Of a DNA stretch of 64,000 bases, positions 18,078 through 27,590 are shown piece after piece. The position numbers were made by a program, and so were the translations under genes. The stretch's first letter is position 1. Each line of letters opens with the position of its first letter. The DNA is from Korobacter sp036501185 (GTDB lineage: Bacteria; Acidobacteriota; Terriglobia; Terriglobales; Acidobacteriaceae). The notes below the pieces were generated by a model. That model ran no database searches. It was not told where the DNA came from and worked only from the letters and a program-made list of their open reading frames with translations. The DNA lies in NCBI GenBank assembly GCA_036501185.1, contig DASYAU010000061.1, forward strand, positions 31,790-95,789, written 5' to 3'.

Positions 18078-20795
18078 ATGGCACGACGGAAATTCTGGTT
18101 GTTCAATCGAGTCGTGGCAGGGTTGATCGTCTTCATGATTGCGACTGCCCTCTGGGAGTTCGAGTGGAAGCCGCAGTACCGGCCCTATTACGAAGATGGC
18201 GTACGCCTGTATGAAAAAGGACAGTATCAGCAGGCGCAGGGAGCCTTCGATCGGGCTTACGGTATTTCACCCAACGCGGTGGATGTGATCGTGATGCAGG
18301 GTTGGAATAACCTGAAGCTCGGCCGCTTCGACGAAGCCCGTTACTATTTCACGCGCGCATTGCGCATCGACCCGCGAACGGAAGAAGCGCAGATCGGATT
18401 GTCATTCGTAACTTTAGAGACCGGGCACGGCGAGATGGATTCCGCAGCTCTTTCGGAGATCCTCAGCAAGCGCAAGGACTCGCCCGATGTCATGCTTTTG
18501 CTGGCGCAGGCGGAGGAGAAGCAAGGAGACTACTTCCAGGCTGCACAGATCTTCTCGCACCTGCAAGGCAACAGGCAGTATGGCAGAGAAGCCCAGGAAG
18601 CATTACAAGACATCTTTGGGTTGAAGGGCACAAACGATTCACCCATTCAGCAACTCCAGCCAGTTCAGCGCCCAGCACAGTTTGACATCGCATGGCGCGC
18701 GAACGGAACGTCGATGCAGTCCCGCGCCCAGGCGGGCGGTTGGAGCGATACATATCTGGAAGGCGTCGATTTGGGCGCCGCTGCGCCTGGATATCGCCCG
18801 AACTCATTGCCGAACGATGTTTCGATCTATTCCGAGTGGCTGAAAGACGCCTCGCAACTCAACGCGAACACGTTACGCGTCTATACGTTGCTTCCACCGG
18901 CGTTCTATCGCGCGTTTCAGCATTTTGTGAAGGGCGGCGGAAATCTGTCGCTGGTCCAACAGATTTGGGTCGATGACCCGTCGCACCAGAATCTTTTTGA
19001 TTCCGGCTTTGAAGAGGCAACAAAGGGAGAGATTCGGCGTGTGGTGGACGCGATGCATGGCCGCGGCCTGCTGCCGCCGAGCCATTTCCGCGGAAGTGGT
19101 GTTTACGAGTTCAACATCGCCGACCACGTCAGCGGGTTCATTATCGGCAAGGACCTAGATCCGCAGGTGGTGACGCGGACGAACGTCCTGAACGCCGGAC
19201 GGCGCGCCTACAACGGCAAGTACCTCTCGGTGAATTTGGCCACCCCGACGGAAGTTTGGCTGGTGGAGATGGCCGATTATCTCTTCGATTACGAAACCAG
19301 CACGTACAACTCGCAGCATCCGGTAGCGATGGTAAGTGGACCGGCTCCGGATCCCTCTGCGAACGTCCTTTTGGAAGGCAAGATCAAGCCGACCGAGCAG
19401 TGCGTTGCGGGGATCTTCGCAGCGTACCCCGCATACCCGTTTTATCCCGACTACATGGAGAAGAACTCGCGGTTTTCGAAGGCGGCCGATAAGAGCGGGG
19501 CAAACCCGGTGTATGGGTTCGTGAAGGAAGTGCGTGCCCACCTGTCGGTTCCCTACGTGGTAGGCGAGTACGGGATTTCAACGACGATGGAGCCACGTCA
19601 CTTGGTGGCTTCCGGATGGAACCAGGGCGGTTACAGCGATCGGGATCAAGCAGAAGCCCTGGTGCGGCTCACGCGTTCGCTGCGCGATGCGGGCTCCGCG
19701 GGAGGCTTTGTATTTGAGCTGGCGGATGAGTGGTACCGCCAAGGCGGCGTTAATGGCGGGTTCACATCGCCGCCTGACAGCGCAACCCTGTCGATGAACG
19801 ATCTTGATCCGGCAAAGGGGTACGGATTGATCGGATACCGGACGAGCAAATCGCAGTTGTTCAGCGGCGACCCAGCGGCATGGGAGAAAGAAAAAAAGAT
19901 CGAAGGCTCCGGCTCGGCACCGCAGGGAGACGAAAAGTTTGCCGGCGAGCAGAGCTTGAAATCACTTGAGGTCGCGGGAGATGAGGGCTATCTCTACCTG
20001 CGGCTTCAGGTGGCGTGCCTCGATTGCGTTGGGACGCAACACACGGGGAAACTGCATTTCGAAGCGGCGGACTATGCGGTGGCGCTGAAGACGCTGCCTG
20101 GCAATTTCGGGATCAAGAACCTGCCATTTGGAAACGTGGAGTTGCTGGAGGGAGCGAATTTCTTGCTGGTGTTGCGCGGACCGGGACAAAGCGCGTTGCT
20201 GGTAGCTGATAACTTCAGTCCGTTCCAGTTGGCGCCGCGTCCGGATGACCCCAACCGCAAGCAACTGGTGCCTCGAAGGGGCTTCACGCCAGGGCTTTTG
20301 GCGAACGGATCATTCATCGCGATGGTGGAAGAGGACGAGCAGGAACAATTGCCCTATGGATCCGGGGATCCTTCGGCAGCGGATTATGACTCGCGGGCGC
20401 AGTGGTACGCGGACGTGAAGCATAGCGCCGTGCTGGTGCGGATTCCGTGGGCGCGCCTGCTGATCACGGATCCATCGTCAATGATGAGTTTTGTGGGCTT
20501 TGATCGAGGCGGAGGCATACGCACTACCACAACGACGGGAGTGGATGTGGCAGCGTTCGCACTCACGCCGAAGGGCAATGGCGAACTCAAGGATATGACG
20601 GTGGCGCAAGAACTGCCGGCGAACGGCGTGCCTCCGGAATTCACATGGGAGAAGTGGAATTCGGTGAAAGTTGAGCCGTTCCGTAAAGAGGCATTTACGG
20701 CGATCTCGCAGGAATTTGCGCGCAGTAAGCCGACGAAATCAGCCGGCAAGAAAGCGGAGAAACCGTCAGCCGGCACATCGCAGGGAGCAAAGTGA
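18078..20795 (+). CDS. TPR protein fused to a TIM-barrel glycosidase-like domain
   Basis: A 905-residue protein with one N-terminal transmembrane anchor (VVAGLIVFMIATALWEF), TPR repeats over about residues 30-190 (RLYEKGQYQQAQGAFDRAYGISP), and a (beta/alpha)8-like domain over about 200-580. The latter opens with FDIAWRANG, runs through NANTLRVYTLLPP and ends with PYVVGEYGIST, where Glu497 sits at the position of a clan-A nucleophile, then GFVFELADEWYRQ. A beta-rich C-terminal region and a Lys/Ala/Ser tail follow. It starts 1 bp after the synthase stop. By analogy with PgaB, which also has a glycosidase-like domain, it may handle the polymer in the periplasm. The exact family is not recognised. 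Confidence 0.75.
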   Translation: MARRKFWLFNRVVAGLIVFMIATALWEFEWKPQYRPYYEDGVRLYEKGQYQQAQGAFDRAYGISPNAVDVIVMQGWNNLKLGRFDEARYYFTRALRIDPRTEEAQIGLSFVTLETGHGEMDSAALSEILSKRKDSPDVMLLLAQAEEKQGDYFQAAQIFSHLQGNRQYGREAQEALQDIFGLKGTNDSPIQQLQPVQRPAQFDIAWRANGTSMQSRAQAGGWSDTYLEGVDLGAAAPGYRPNSLPNDVSIYSEWLKDASQLNANTLRVYTLLPPAFYRAFQHFVKGGGNLSLVQQIWVDDPSHQNLFDSGFEEATKGEIRRVVDAMHGRGLLPPSHFRGSGVYEFNIADHVSGFIIGKDLDPQVVTRTNVLNAGRRAYNGKYLSVNLATPTEVWLVEMADYLFDYETSTYNSQHPVAMVSGPAPDPSANVLLEGKIKPTEQCVAGIFAAYPAYPFYPDYMEKNSRFSKAADKSGANPVYGFVKEVRAHLSVPYVVGEYGISTTMEPRHLVASGWNQGGYSDRDQAEALVRLTRSLRDAGSAGGFVFELADEWYRQGGVNGGFTSPPDSATLSMNDLDPAKGYGLIGYRTSKSQLFSGDPAAWEKEKKIEGSGSAPQGDEKFAGEQSLKSLEVAGDEGYLYLRLQVACLDCVGTQHTGKLHFEAADYAVALKTLPGNFGIKNLPFGNVELLEGANFLLVLRGPGQSALLVADNFSPFQLAPRPDDPNRKQLVPRRGFTPGLLANGSFIAMVEEDEQEQLPYGSGDPSAADYDSRAQWYADVKHSAVLVRIPWARLLITDPSSMMSFVGFDRGGGIRTTTTTGVDVAAFALTPKGNGELKDMTVAQELPANGVPPEFTWEKWNSVKVEPFRKEAFTAISQEFARSKPTKSAGKKAEKPSAGTSQGAK

Positions 20796-20796
20796 A

Positions 20797-22041
20797 ATGA
20801 TCAAGAAAACGAGCAGAGCCTGGGGGAGGCCGATCGCAACTTTGCTTTCTCTGCTGTTGCTCTTGGGAGTCACGGCGTTCGCCGCCGATGAGGTGGCCCG
20901 CGCGCGGGCTCTGGCATTCCAAGGGCCGGAACATCGGCAGGAGGCGCTTCAGTTGCTGGAAGAGCGGCTCAAGGCGATGCCGGACGATGGCGATGCGCTC
21001 ACGCTCTACGGCACAATCTTGTCGTGGGAGGGCCGATACAACGAAGGACGTGCGGCGTTGCAAAAAGTATTGGACCGGAACCCGGATCACTCCGATGCGC
21101 TACCGGCGATGATCAACCTGGAATTATGGTCTGATCATCCACAAGTAGCGGAAGAGTTGGCACGTGGCGCGCTGCAACGCCATCCGGGCAATGTACAAAT
21201 GTTGTTGTTCCTGGCCCGGGCGCAACGGAACGAGAATCATGCACACGATGCAGCCGCGACGCTCGATACGCTCTTACAGGTGGAACCTTCCAATGAGGAA
21301 GCGCTGCAGATGCGTCGGCGAATGATTTACGCCGCGAAGCAATGGGAAGCGTCGTACAGCTTTAACAGCGACTTCTTCAGCAGCGTGTTTGGTGCTCAGC
21401 AGGAGCAAGTTCTCGAGTTACGCGGGCCGACGAAGATCGGTTCCTTCATTGCACAGGTGAGCCGCGCCGATCGTTTCGACGAGCACAGCAACGAAGCCGG
21501 GGTGGAGTGGTTCCCGCACATCCGTCGCGGCACGTATGCCGATCTTACATTCGGCGGGTCGCCGGACTCGGTGCTGTATCCGCAAATGTACGTCGGGGGC
21601 GAGCTTTACCAAAGCGTCGGACACGGCTTTGAAGCGGCGGCGGGGTACCACCGGCTGCAATTTGGCGACGACATCAACATCTTCACGGGCGCCATTTACA
21701 AGTACAAAGGAAATTGGCTGTACTCCGCACGTTTGTATCTAACGCCTAGCGATGTTGACGTAAGCAAAACCGGCGCGTTCGCCGCGCGGCGGTTATTTGG
21801 AGAAGAGGGCGTGCACGATTTCCTGGAATTCCGTTTCAGCTACGGCGCCTCGAAGGCGCTGGCAACCAGCACGTTGGACCTGATCTCGCTGACTTCGAGC
21901 CGATACAGTGTCGAATACGATAAGGGCTTTCTGAAGAACTGGCACGGGGACGTGAAATTGGGCGCTGGCAGCGAGGATGAAGTGTTTCGCGAGAAAATAA
22001 ACCACTACACGGCGTCAGGGACGCTCTATTACCGATTCTAA
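20797..22041 (+). CDS. TPR plus outer-membrane beta-barrel protein (YaiO-like)
   Basis: A 414-residue exported protein: signal peptide (PIATLLSLLLLLGVTAFAA), a periplasmic TPR domain over about residues 25-180 (EALQLLEERLKAMPDDGDAL; YNEGRAALQKVLDRNPDHSDAL), then an aromatic-rich barrel starting at WEASYSFNSDFFSS and ending with the outer-membrane terminus SGTLYYRF. This order, TPR then barrel, resembles YaiO proteins and is the same as in PgaA, the PNAG export porin. The gene starts 1 bp after the preceding stop and overlaps the next gene by one base. In this context it is the best candidate for the outer-membrane export channel. Confidence 0.82.
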   Translation: MIKKTSRAWGRPIATLLSLLLLLGVTAFAADEVARARALAFQGPEHRQEALQLLEERLKAMPDDGDALTLYGTILSWEGRYNEGRAALQKVLDRNPDHSDALPAMINLELWSDHPQVAEELARGALQRHPGNVQMLLFLARAQRNENHAHDAAATLDTLLQVEPSNEEALQMRRRMIYAAKQWEASYSFNSDFFSSVFGAQQEQVLELRGPTKIGSFIAQVSRADRFDEHSNEAGVEWFPHIRRGTYADLTFGGSPDSVLYPQMYVGGELYQSVGHGFEAAAGYHRLQFGDDINIFTGAIYKYKGNWLYSARLYLTPSDVDVSKTGAFAARRLFGEEGVHDFLEFRFSYGASKALATSTLDLISLTSSRYSVEYDKGFLKNWHGDVKLGAGSEDEVFREKINHYTASGTLYYRF

Positions 22042-22979
22042 TGAGTGAAGAACAAAAACCGAACACGGAACCCGCGGGCCTGAAGAACTACAAGCGGCTG
22101 CTTACGCTGCTGCTGCCGGTATTGTTTCTCGTCATCGCGTTCATCGGCCTGATGTACCGATCACGGCTGTTTAGTGGCGAGAAGCGAATTGTGCTGTCGC
22201 AAGAGGAATCGCACAAGCTGGAAGAGCAGAGCAAGTCTCTGCTCGAACAGAAAAAGTACGAAGAAGCGCTGCAGCCTACGTCGACGTTGAACAAGGCCTA
22301 TCCGGAGAACCATATTTACCTTGGTCGGCTAGCGGACATCTACGACCATCTCGGACGCTATGCCGACGAAGCTCGGGCGTGGGAGAAGTACATGGATCAC
22401 GCGCCGGTACCGATCGAAGCGTGTCCCGCGATCGGGCAGGCGTACTGGAAGCAGGGCGACAAATTCGAAGACCAGGCGGTCAACGCTTACCGGCGCTGCC
22501 TGGCTATCGATCCAAAAAATACGGATTCGATCTTTTATCTCGGGCACGCCCTCGAAATGTCAGGTAACCGGGTCGAGGCTGCCGTGCAGTACCAGAACGG
22601 CCTGTCGATTTCACCTGGCTACGTCGACCTGCAACTGGGGTTGGCACGCTGCCTTGTTCGGCTCGATAAGCCCGATGACGCGAAAAAGCTGGCCGATAAG
22701 ATCATCGCTGCGCATCCGGACAGCTCTGGCGCCTACCTGGTGCTGGGGATGCTGTACCTTCACCAGGAACACTATCCGGAGGCGAGGAAATACCTGACGG
22801 ACGGGCTGAAGATTTCGGAAACCGACCCAGACTTTCACCTGTTGCTGGCGCGGGTGGCGCAGGAAACAAATGACAGTGCGGAGGAGTTGCGACAGTACAA
22901 CCGGCTGGTGGAGTTGAAGCCGAACGATCCACAGTTCCGGGCGCGCCGCGACTACCTCGCCAGGAACCAAGGCAAGTAA
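22041..22979 (+). CDS. Membrane-anchored TPR protein
   Basis: A 312-residue protein with one transmembrane helix near the N-terminus (LLTLLLPVLFLVIAFIGLMY) and about six tetratricopeptide repeats, e.g. EEALQPTSTLNKAYPENHIYL, QAVNAYRRCLAIDPKNTDSIF, EAAVQYQNGLSISPGYVDL and EARKYLTDGLKISETDPDFHL. Its ATG uses the last base of the preceding TAA stop. Probably a periplasmic adaptor in the polysaccharide complex, between the synthase and the outer-membrane barrel; no catalytic motif is seen. Confidence 0.85.
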   Translation: MSEEQKPNTEPAGLKNYKRLLTLLLPVLFLVIAFIGLMYRSRLFSGEKRIVLSQEESHKLEEQSKSLLEQKKYEEALQPTSTLNKAYPENHIYLGRLADIYDHLGRYADEARAWEKYMDHAPVPIEACPAIGQAYWKQGDKFEDQAVNAYRRCLAIDPKNTDSIFYLGHALEMSGNRVEAAVQYQNGLSISPGYVDLQLGLARCLVRLDKPDDAKKLADKIIAAHPDSSGAYLVLGMLYLHQEHYPEARKYLTDGLKISETDPDFHLLLARVAQETNDSAEELRQYNRLVELKPNDPQFRARRDYLARNQGK

Positions 22980-22981
22980 GA

Positions 22982-25495
22982 ATGCAACGTTCCCGCTGGA
23001 CGGTGCTCGCGGCCCGTGTTGTCTTCCTGGCGTACACGTTGTTCACGTCTGCCTACTGCCTCCTGGCATATATTCCGTTCACCTATCAGCAAGTGCATGT
23101 GGGTGAGCTTCTGCCCTTGCTCACCCGGCTCGCACACCTTCATGCGCTGCTCTACTGGCCCGCGTTTGGGGCGGCACTTTATACGATCCTGCCGGAACAT
23201 CGGCCCGGGATCGGGCGCACAATGGCACTGGCCACGGTGCCCGTCGGTCTGACTTTCGGGATCGGGTTCGCGATCCATCCATTGTTGCCAAACTTGAAAA
23301 ACGACTTGAGCAGCCTGGTTTGGTCGCTGGTTTCAATGCTGGCGCTGCTGTGGGTGGCCGCAATCGACTGGCTCCATGCGCGTCCCTCGATTAGTTGGAA
23401 GCCGGTAGATGAGGATGAGAGCGGCCGCATTTTCACGGCGTCGTTCCAAACATCGCTTTATGCGGCTGCGGTGTACTTCCTCATCGTGGTGCTGCGCATT
23501 TCGAACAGCACCAACCTTGACTTTACGACGGGAGAGTGGGTATCCGTTTTGCTGTGGAGCGTTCTCTCTCACCTCCTAGTGTTCTTCCTCATATTTGCCG
23601 TGTTCGACCTGGGGCTGATTGTATTTGGCTACGTGCAACAGGTTACTGGCCGGGCCAAAGCGGGGAGCGCCGTTTCGATTCTAGTGGTTGTTCTTCTCGT
23701 GGCTGTCGCATTGATGGGGGTGGTTTTTCCGCCGATCACGTTCCAAGGATTTGCGGCCTGGATAGCAGCCATGGTCATTGGGTTCTGCATCGTGGGGTAT
23801 GCGGTAGGGGCCGGATTGCGGCTTCTGAATGACAGGCGCGAGGTGAGCGGGTTGCGGCTCCTAGTGGAGCCTTTTGCATTCCTTACGAAGTCAAATTGGC
23901 TGGCACCGCCGGCGGCTTTGACAGCACTCGCCTTGATTGTTTGGATTTGCTCCTCCCGTGTGAGCCGTCTCGATTGGGGTTTTGTAGTACAGAAGATGAT
24001 CGTGATGCTGGTCTGGTCCGTGGCCTTCGCGATTCTTTATACGACGGGATCGCGATGGGTGCGATATTCGCGCCTATGGGCATACGTCGCAGGCGTGGCG
24101 GTGCTGATAAGTTACACAGCTCTGGTGGTAGCGGAGCCACGAGCGCAGGCGGATAACAGCGCTGCAACGACGATCGGGCGGGTTCTCGACGGCTTTGAAG
24201 GATACGATGTCTCGTTTCGGCTTGCTGACCAGGCGCTGCGTCCTCCGGTAGCTGCACATACCGGACGGACTGGAAATTTCTTCAGCTTTCTTGCCGAAAA
24301 CACGAATATTCCTCGCTCGATCCACGTGGAGCCGGTGGACATCAGGCTGGTTCAAAACCTGGCGCCCGACAGTCGTCCAAAGCCCAACATTTTTTTCATC
24401 GTTATCGACAGCCTCCGTCGCGATTATGTTTCCGCGTATAACGCCGATGTCGGCTTCACACCTGCGATGGGCGCGTTCGCGAAAAATAGCGTGGTTTTCG
24501 AGAATGCTTTCACACGCTATGGCGGGACCGGCCTTTCGGAGCCTTCGATCTGGGTGGGTGGCGAATTGTTGCACCAGCAGTACGAATCTCCATTCGCGCC
24601 AATGAATTCGCTGCAAAAGCTGCTGCAAGTGAACCACTATCGCGAGTGGATCAGTAGGGACAACATCCTTCAACAGGTGGTCCCCGATTCGAAAAATATC
24701 GATGAGTTAGACAAGAACATCGGGACCATGCATTACGACCTTTGCACCACTCTCCAGGAACTCACGGGACGCCTGCCTGCGGTGAAGGAGGGGCCCGTAT
24801 TTGTTTATACCCAGGCGCAAAATATTCATGTCTCGGTGATCGATCGCGAAAGCCGCTCAGTGCCTGCGGGAGAGAGCTTTCCTCCAGCATTTAACGGCGC
24901 GTACGCCTCGCGTCTCAGGAATATGGACGCCTGTTTCGGAAATTTCATAGAGGCGCTTAAGAAGCAGGGAGTGTATGACAACAGCCTGATCGTGCTTACC
25001 AGCGACCACGGCGATTCCCTCGGGGAGAACGGTCGTTGGGGCCATGCGTACACCATTTTCCCGGAGGTAGTGCGCATTCCGCTCATCGTGCATTTGCCGG
25101 CGATGTGGCGAAACAAGGTGGCAGATGACCCACAGGAAGTTACATTCCTTACTGACCTTACGCCGTCCCTCTTTTACTTGCTGGGCCAGAAGCAGGTGAT
25201 GAACAACCCGCTGTTCGGGCATCCGCTGTTCACCGGATTGCTCGACGAGCAAAAGCCGTACGAAACGGATTCGCAGCTTCTGGTGTCGAGTTATGGACCG
25301 GTATATGGGTTGCTGAGTGATAACGGCAAGCGCCTCTATATCGCGGACGGCGTCAACTACCGCGATTACGCCTTCGATCTAAGCCCGGACGGCAGCAGCA
25401 AGGAGACAAGCTTGACCGAAGAGCAGCGGGCGGAGGCACAGCGAAAAATCCGCCAACAGGTTGAGGACATCGCCCACTTCTACGGGTGGCATTAA
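22982..25495 (+). CDS. Polytopic membrane protein with sulfatase-fold domain (LtaS/PEA-transferase-like)
   Basis: An 837-residue inner-membrane protein. Residues 1-390 hold roughly ten hydrophobic helices. From about 465 a sulfatase/alkaline-phosphatase-superfamily domain begins: NIFFIVIDSLRRDYVSAYN (metal Asp), FTPAMGAFAKNSVVFENAF, the loop GGTGLSEPSIWVGG where the nucleophile is expected, and LTSDHGDSLGENGRWGHA with the second metal site. There is no Cys-x-Pro-x-Arg, so it should not be a formylglycine sulfatase; a Thr or Ser nucleophile as in LtaS and phosphoethanolamine transferases fits better. It begins 2 bp after the TPR gene stop and ends the run. Likely role: adding a phospho-substituent to the polymer or to lipid; inferred. 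Confidence 0.83.
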   Translation: MQRSRWTVLAARVVFLAYTLFTSAYCLLAYIPFTYQQVHVGELLPLLTRLAHLHALLYWPAFGAALYTILPEHRPGIGRTMALATVPVGLTFGIGFAIHPLLPNLKNDLSSLVWSLVSMLALLWVAAIDWLHARPSISWKPVDEDESGRIFTASFQTSLYAAAVYFLIVVLRISNSTNLDFTTGEWVSVLLWSVLSHLLVFFLIFAVFDLGLIVFGYVQQVTGRAKAGSAVSILVVVLLVAVALMGVVFPPITFQGFAAWIAAMVIGFCIVGYAVGAGLRLLNDRREVSGLRLLVEPFAFLTKSNWLAPPAALTALALIVWICSSRVSRLDWGFVVQKMIVMLVWSVAFAILYTTGSRWVRYSRLWAYVAGVAVLISYTALVVAEPRAQADNSAATTIGRVLDGFEGYDVSFRLADQALRPPVAAHTGRTGNFFSFLAENTNIPRSIHVEPVDIRLVQNLAPDSRPKPNIFFIVIDSLRRDYVSAYNADVGFTPAMGAFAKNSVVFENAFTRYGGTGLSEPSIWVGGELLHQQYESPFAPMNSLQKLLQVNHYREWISRDNILQQVVPDSKNIDELDKNIGTMHYDLCTTLQELTGRLPAVKEGPVFVYTQAQNIHVSVIDRESRSVPAGESFPPAFNGAYASRLRNMDACFGNFIEALKKQGVYDNSLIVLTSDHGDSLGENGRWGHAYTIFPEVVRIPLIVHLPAMWRNKVADDPQEVTFLTDLTPSLFYLLGQKQVMNNPLFGHPLFTGLLDEQKPYETDSQLLVSSYGPVYGLLSDNGKRLYIADGVNYRDYAFDLSPDGSSKETSLTEEQRAEAQRKIRQQVEDIAHFYGWH

Positions 25496-25568
25496 TGCGA
25501 AATAGCCGCAAAAACACTCGCAGGGAAGCACTTCGCGGGATAAACTCTCCAGCACTGAGGAGCACTCG

Positions 25569-27566
25569 TTGATAGGCAAACAGTTCGGCTCATACAAAAT
25601 TGAGTCCAAGATTGGTGCGGGCGGCATGGGCGTGGTGTACAAGGCACGCGACATGGAACTCGACCGCCCAGTGGCGATCAAGATGGTGCTGGACTCGGCC
25701 ACCGAAGACGGGGCTGCGAGCGAAGAAGCCATCGCGCGATTCCTGCGGGAAGCGAAGGCAGCATCACGGTTGCAACATCCTGCAATCGTTCATATCTACC
25801 AGTTCGGCGTGGAGGAGAACACGCGCTACCTGGCGATGGAATTCATTGAGGGCCAGAACCTGCGGGCGCTCATCAATCGCCGTCCGCTTCCTGTCGAGAA
25901 GATTTGCGATATCGGTGCGCAAGTGGCTGACGGTCTCGCAGTGGCGCACGAGCAGGGGATCGTCCACCGTGACCTGAAGGTGGAGAACATCATGGTCACC
26001 TCGCGTGGGCAGGCGAAGATCCTGGACTTCGGTTTGGCCAAAGTGCAGGACCGCGCGAGCGCGGACGACGCTACCATGGATGAAAAGTTCATGACGCAGC
26101 TCGGCACCGTACTGGGCACTGCGAGTTCGATGTCGCCCGAGCAGGCGATGGGACGCGACGCTGATCCCAAGGCAGATGTCTTCTCGTTGGGGGTGGTGTT
26201 TTACGAGATGGCGACGGGGCAAAACCCGTTCATCGCGCCCACCGCCCAGGCAACACTTGCAAGAATCCTGAACCACCAGCCGGAGCTGGTGAGCCTGGTA
26301 AATCCGGCAATCCCACCGGAACTCGAGCGGCTGATCCACCTTTGCCTGCGCAAGGAACCGAAGCAGCGGCCGACAGCCGCTGAAGTGACGAACATTTGCA
26401 AGCGGCTGCTGGCCACGGTGAATCAATGGGGAGGAACCTCGGCAGCGCCAGCCAACATCAGCGCACCCGCGGCGATGGCACCTTTGCCGTCGACTCCGCC
26501 GGCGGCATTCACGTCGTTGTTGAAACCGCCATCTTCAAAGGCAGTGGCAGCTCCACCTCCGGCAAGCGCGGCCGCCGCAATGGCTTTGGGGACGACTTAT
26601 CGCCTAATCAAGACGTTCCGCATTGCATTGAGCATACTCACGATGCTCGTAGCGCTGAGCTACTTCTTCTACATGTTGATCGGCGCGAACATCCTCCGTC
26701 CGGAGATTGTGGAGGGTACCACTGTCTGGAAGTGGGTTCTTGCCATTGTCGTGCCGTCGCTCACATTGTGCGAAAAGATCTTTGCATTTCATGCGGTCGT
26801 TGGCGGATGGAACTTGCTGCTGGCGGGGCTCGGCGTGGCGGCGCTGCTGGCGCGCTACCTGATCCTAATGCCCATCGAACACGTGGAATTCAAAGCCAAG
26901 GCGAAGTACATCAAGGCAAAGGGAACGACATCGAGCAGCTCCGTTGCGCCTTCGGCTTCGCGGAACGCGGATGATCGGCTCACACTTCTGCGGCAGTACA
27001 GTGACGGCCAGCGCGGTTCGGTAACCGGCACCCGCATGGCGGTTTTGTCGATCGACATCATCGGTTGGACGAGAATGATCGCGCAAGAAGATCCGTTGGT
27101 CGCAGAGCATGCGCACGCGGAGTACAAGAAGTTTGTCGACCGGATTCTGCGCACGAATTCGGCAGCAAAAACGGCCTTCACAAACGAAGGGATACTTTCT
27201 GCTTTTCCAGCTGCCGATAACGCGGTAATTGCGGCGAAGGCGATTCTGCGTGACATTGGTTGGTTCAACGAAGGGATCCATCGGCTGCAGTCGGCGTTCC
27301 ACGTACGTTGCGGCATCAATGTTGGAAGCCTGGACATTCCGAACGACAAGCCGCTCGAAGAAGTGAATAGTGAAGTGATCGATCTCGCTGCGACAATGCA
27401 GAAGACCGCCACCGCCGATTCCATTCGCGTCTCCGGCGATGTGCTGGCGCAGGTTTCCGACAACTCGGGGTTCGATATCGCGCAAGGCGCCGAGGTCGAT
27501 GGTCGAGTCGTGTACGAGTACCGCGAGGCTGGCGGCGATGCGATGTCGAAATCGGAATCTGCTTAA
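25569..27566 (+). CDS. Ser/Thr protein kinase fused to a membrane region and a class III cyclase-like domain
   Basis: A 665-residue signalling protein. The TTG start at 25569 has GAGGAG 6 bp upstream. The N-terminal PASTA-less Hanks kinase is intact: glycine loop GAGGMG, VAIK lysine, catalytic HRDLKVEN (Asp135), DFG Asp153 and SPEQ in the activation segment. A Pro/Ala-rich linker, then several hydrophobic helices (residues 345-440) follow. The C-terminal domain looks like a nucleotide cyclase: SIDIIGWT keeps the first metal Asp (Asp496), but the usual GDG of the second site reads NEG (Glu540), so cyclase activity is doubtful and the domain may be a sensor or partner-binding module. It lies 73 bp after the polysaccharide run, same strand, so it may regulate it. 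Confidence 0.88.
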   Translation: MIGKQFGSYKIESKIGAGGMGVVYKARDMELDRPVAIKMVLDSATEDGAASEEAIARFLREAKAASRLQHPAIVHIYQFGVEENTRYLAMEFIEGQNLRALINRRPLPVEKICDIGAQVADGLAVAHEQGIVHRDLKVENIMVTSRGQAKILDFGLAKVQDRASADDATMDEKFMTQLGTVLGTASSMSPEQAMGRDADPKADVFSLGVVFYEMATGQNPFIAPTAQATLARILNHQPELVSLVNPAIPPELERLIHLCLRKEPKQRPTAAEVTNICKRLLATVNQWGGTSAAPANISAPAAMAPLPSTPPAAFTSLLKPPSSKAVAAPPPASAAAAMALGTTYRLIKTFRIALSILTMLVALSYFFYMLIGANILRPEIVEGTTVWKWVLAIVVPSLTLCEKIFAFHAVVGGWNLLLAGLGVAALLARYLILMPIEHVEFKAKAKYIKAKGTTSSSSVAPSASRNADDRLTLLRQYSDGQRGSVTGTRMAVLSIDIIGWTRMIAQEDPLVAEHAHAEYKKFVDRILRTNSAAKTAFTNEGILSAFPAADNAVIAAKAILRDIGWFNEGIHRLQSAFHVRCGINVGSLDIPNDKPLEEVNSEVIDLAATMQKTATADSIRVSGDVLAQVSDNSGFDIAQGAEVDGRVVYEYREAGGDAMSKSESA

Positions 27567-27590
27567 GAGTTTTTCAGGTCGCATTCTCGG

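Noticed and set aside
22982..25495. Formylglycine-type sulfatase
   Set aside because: The Cys/Ser-x-Pro-x-Arg activation motif is absent at the nucleophile loop, so sulfatase activity is not supported.
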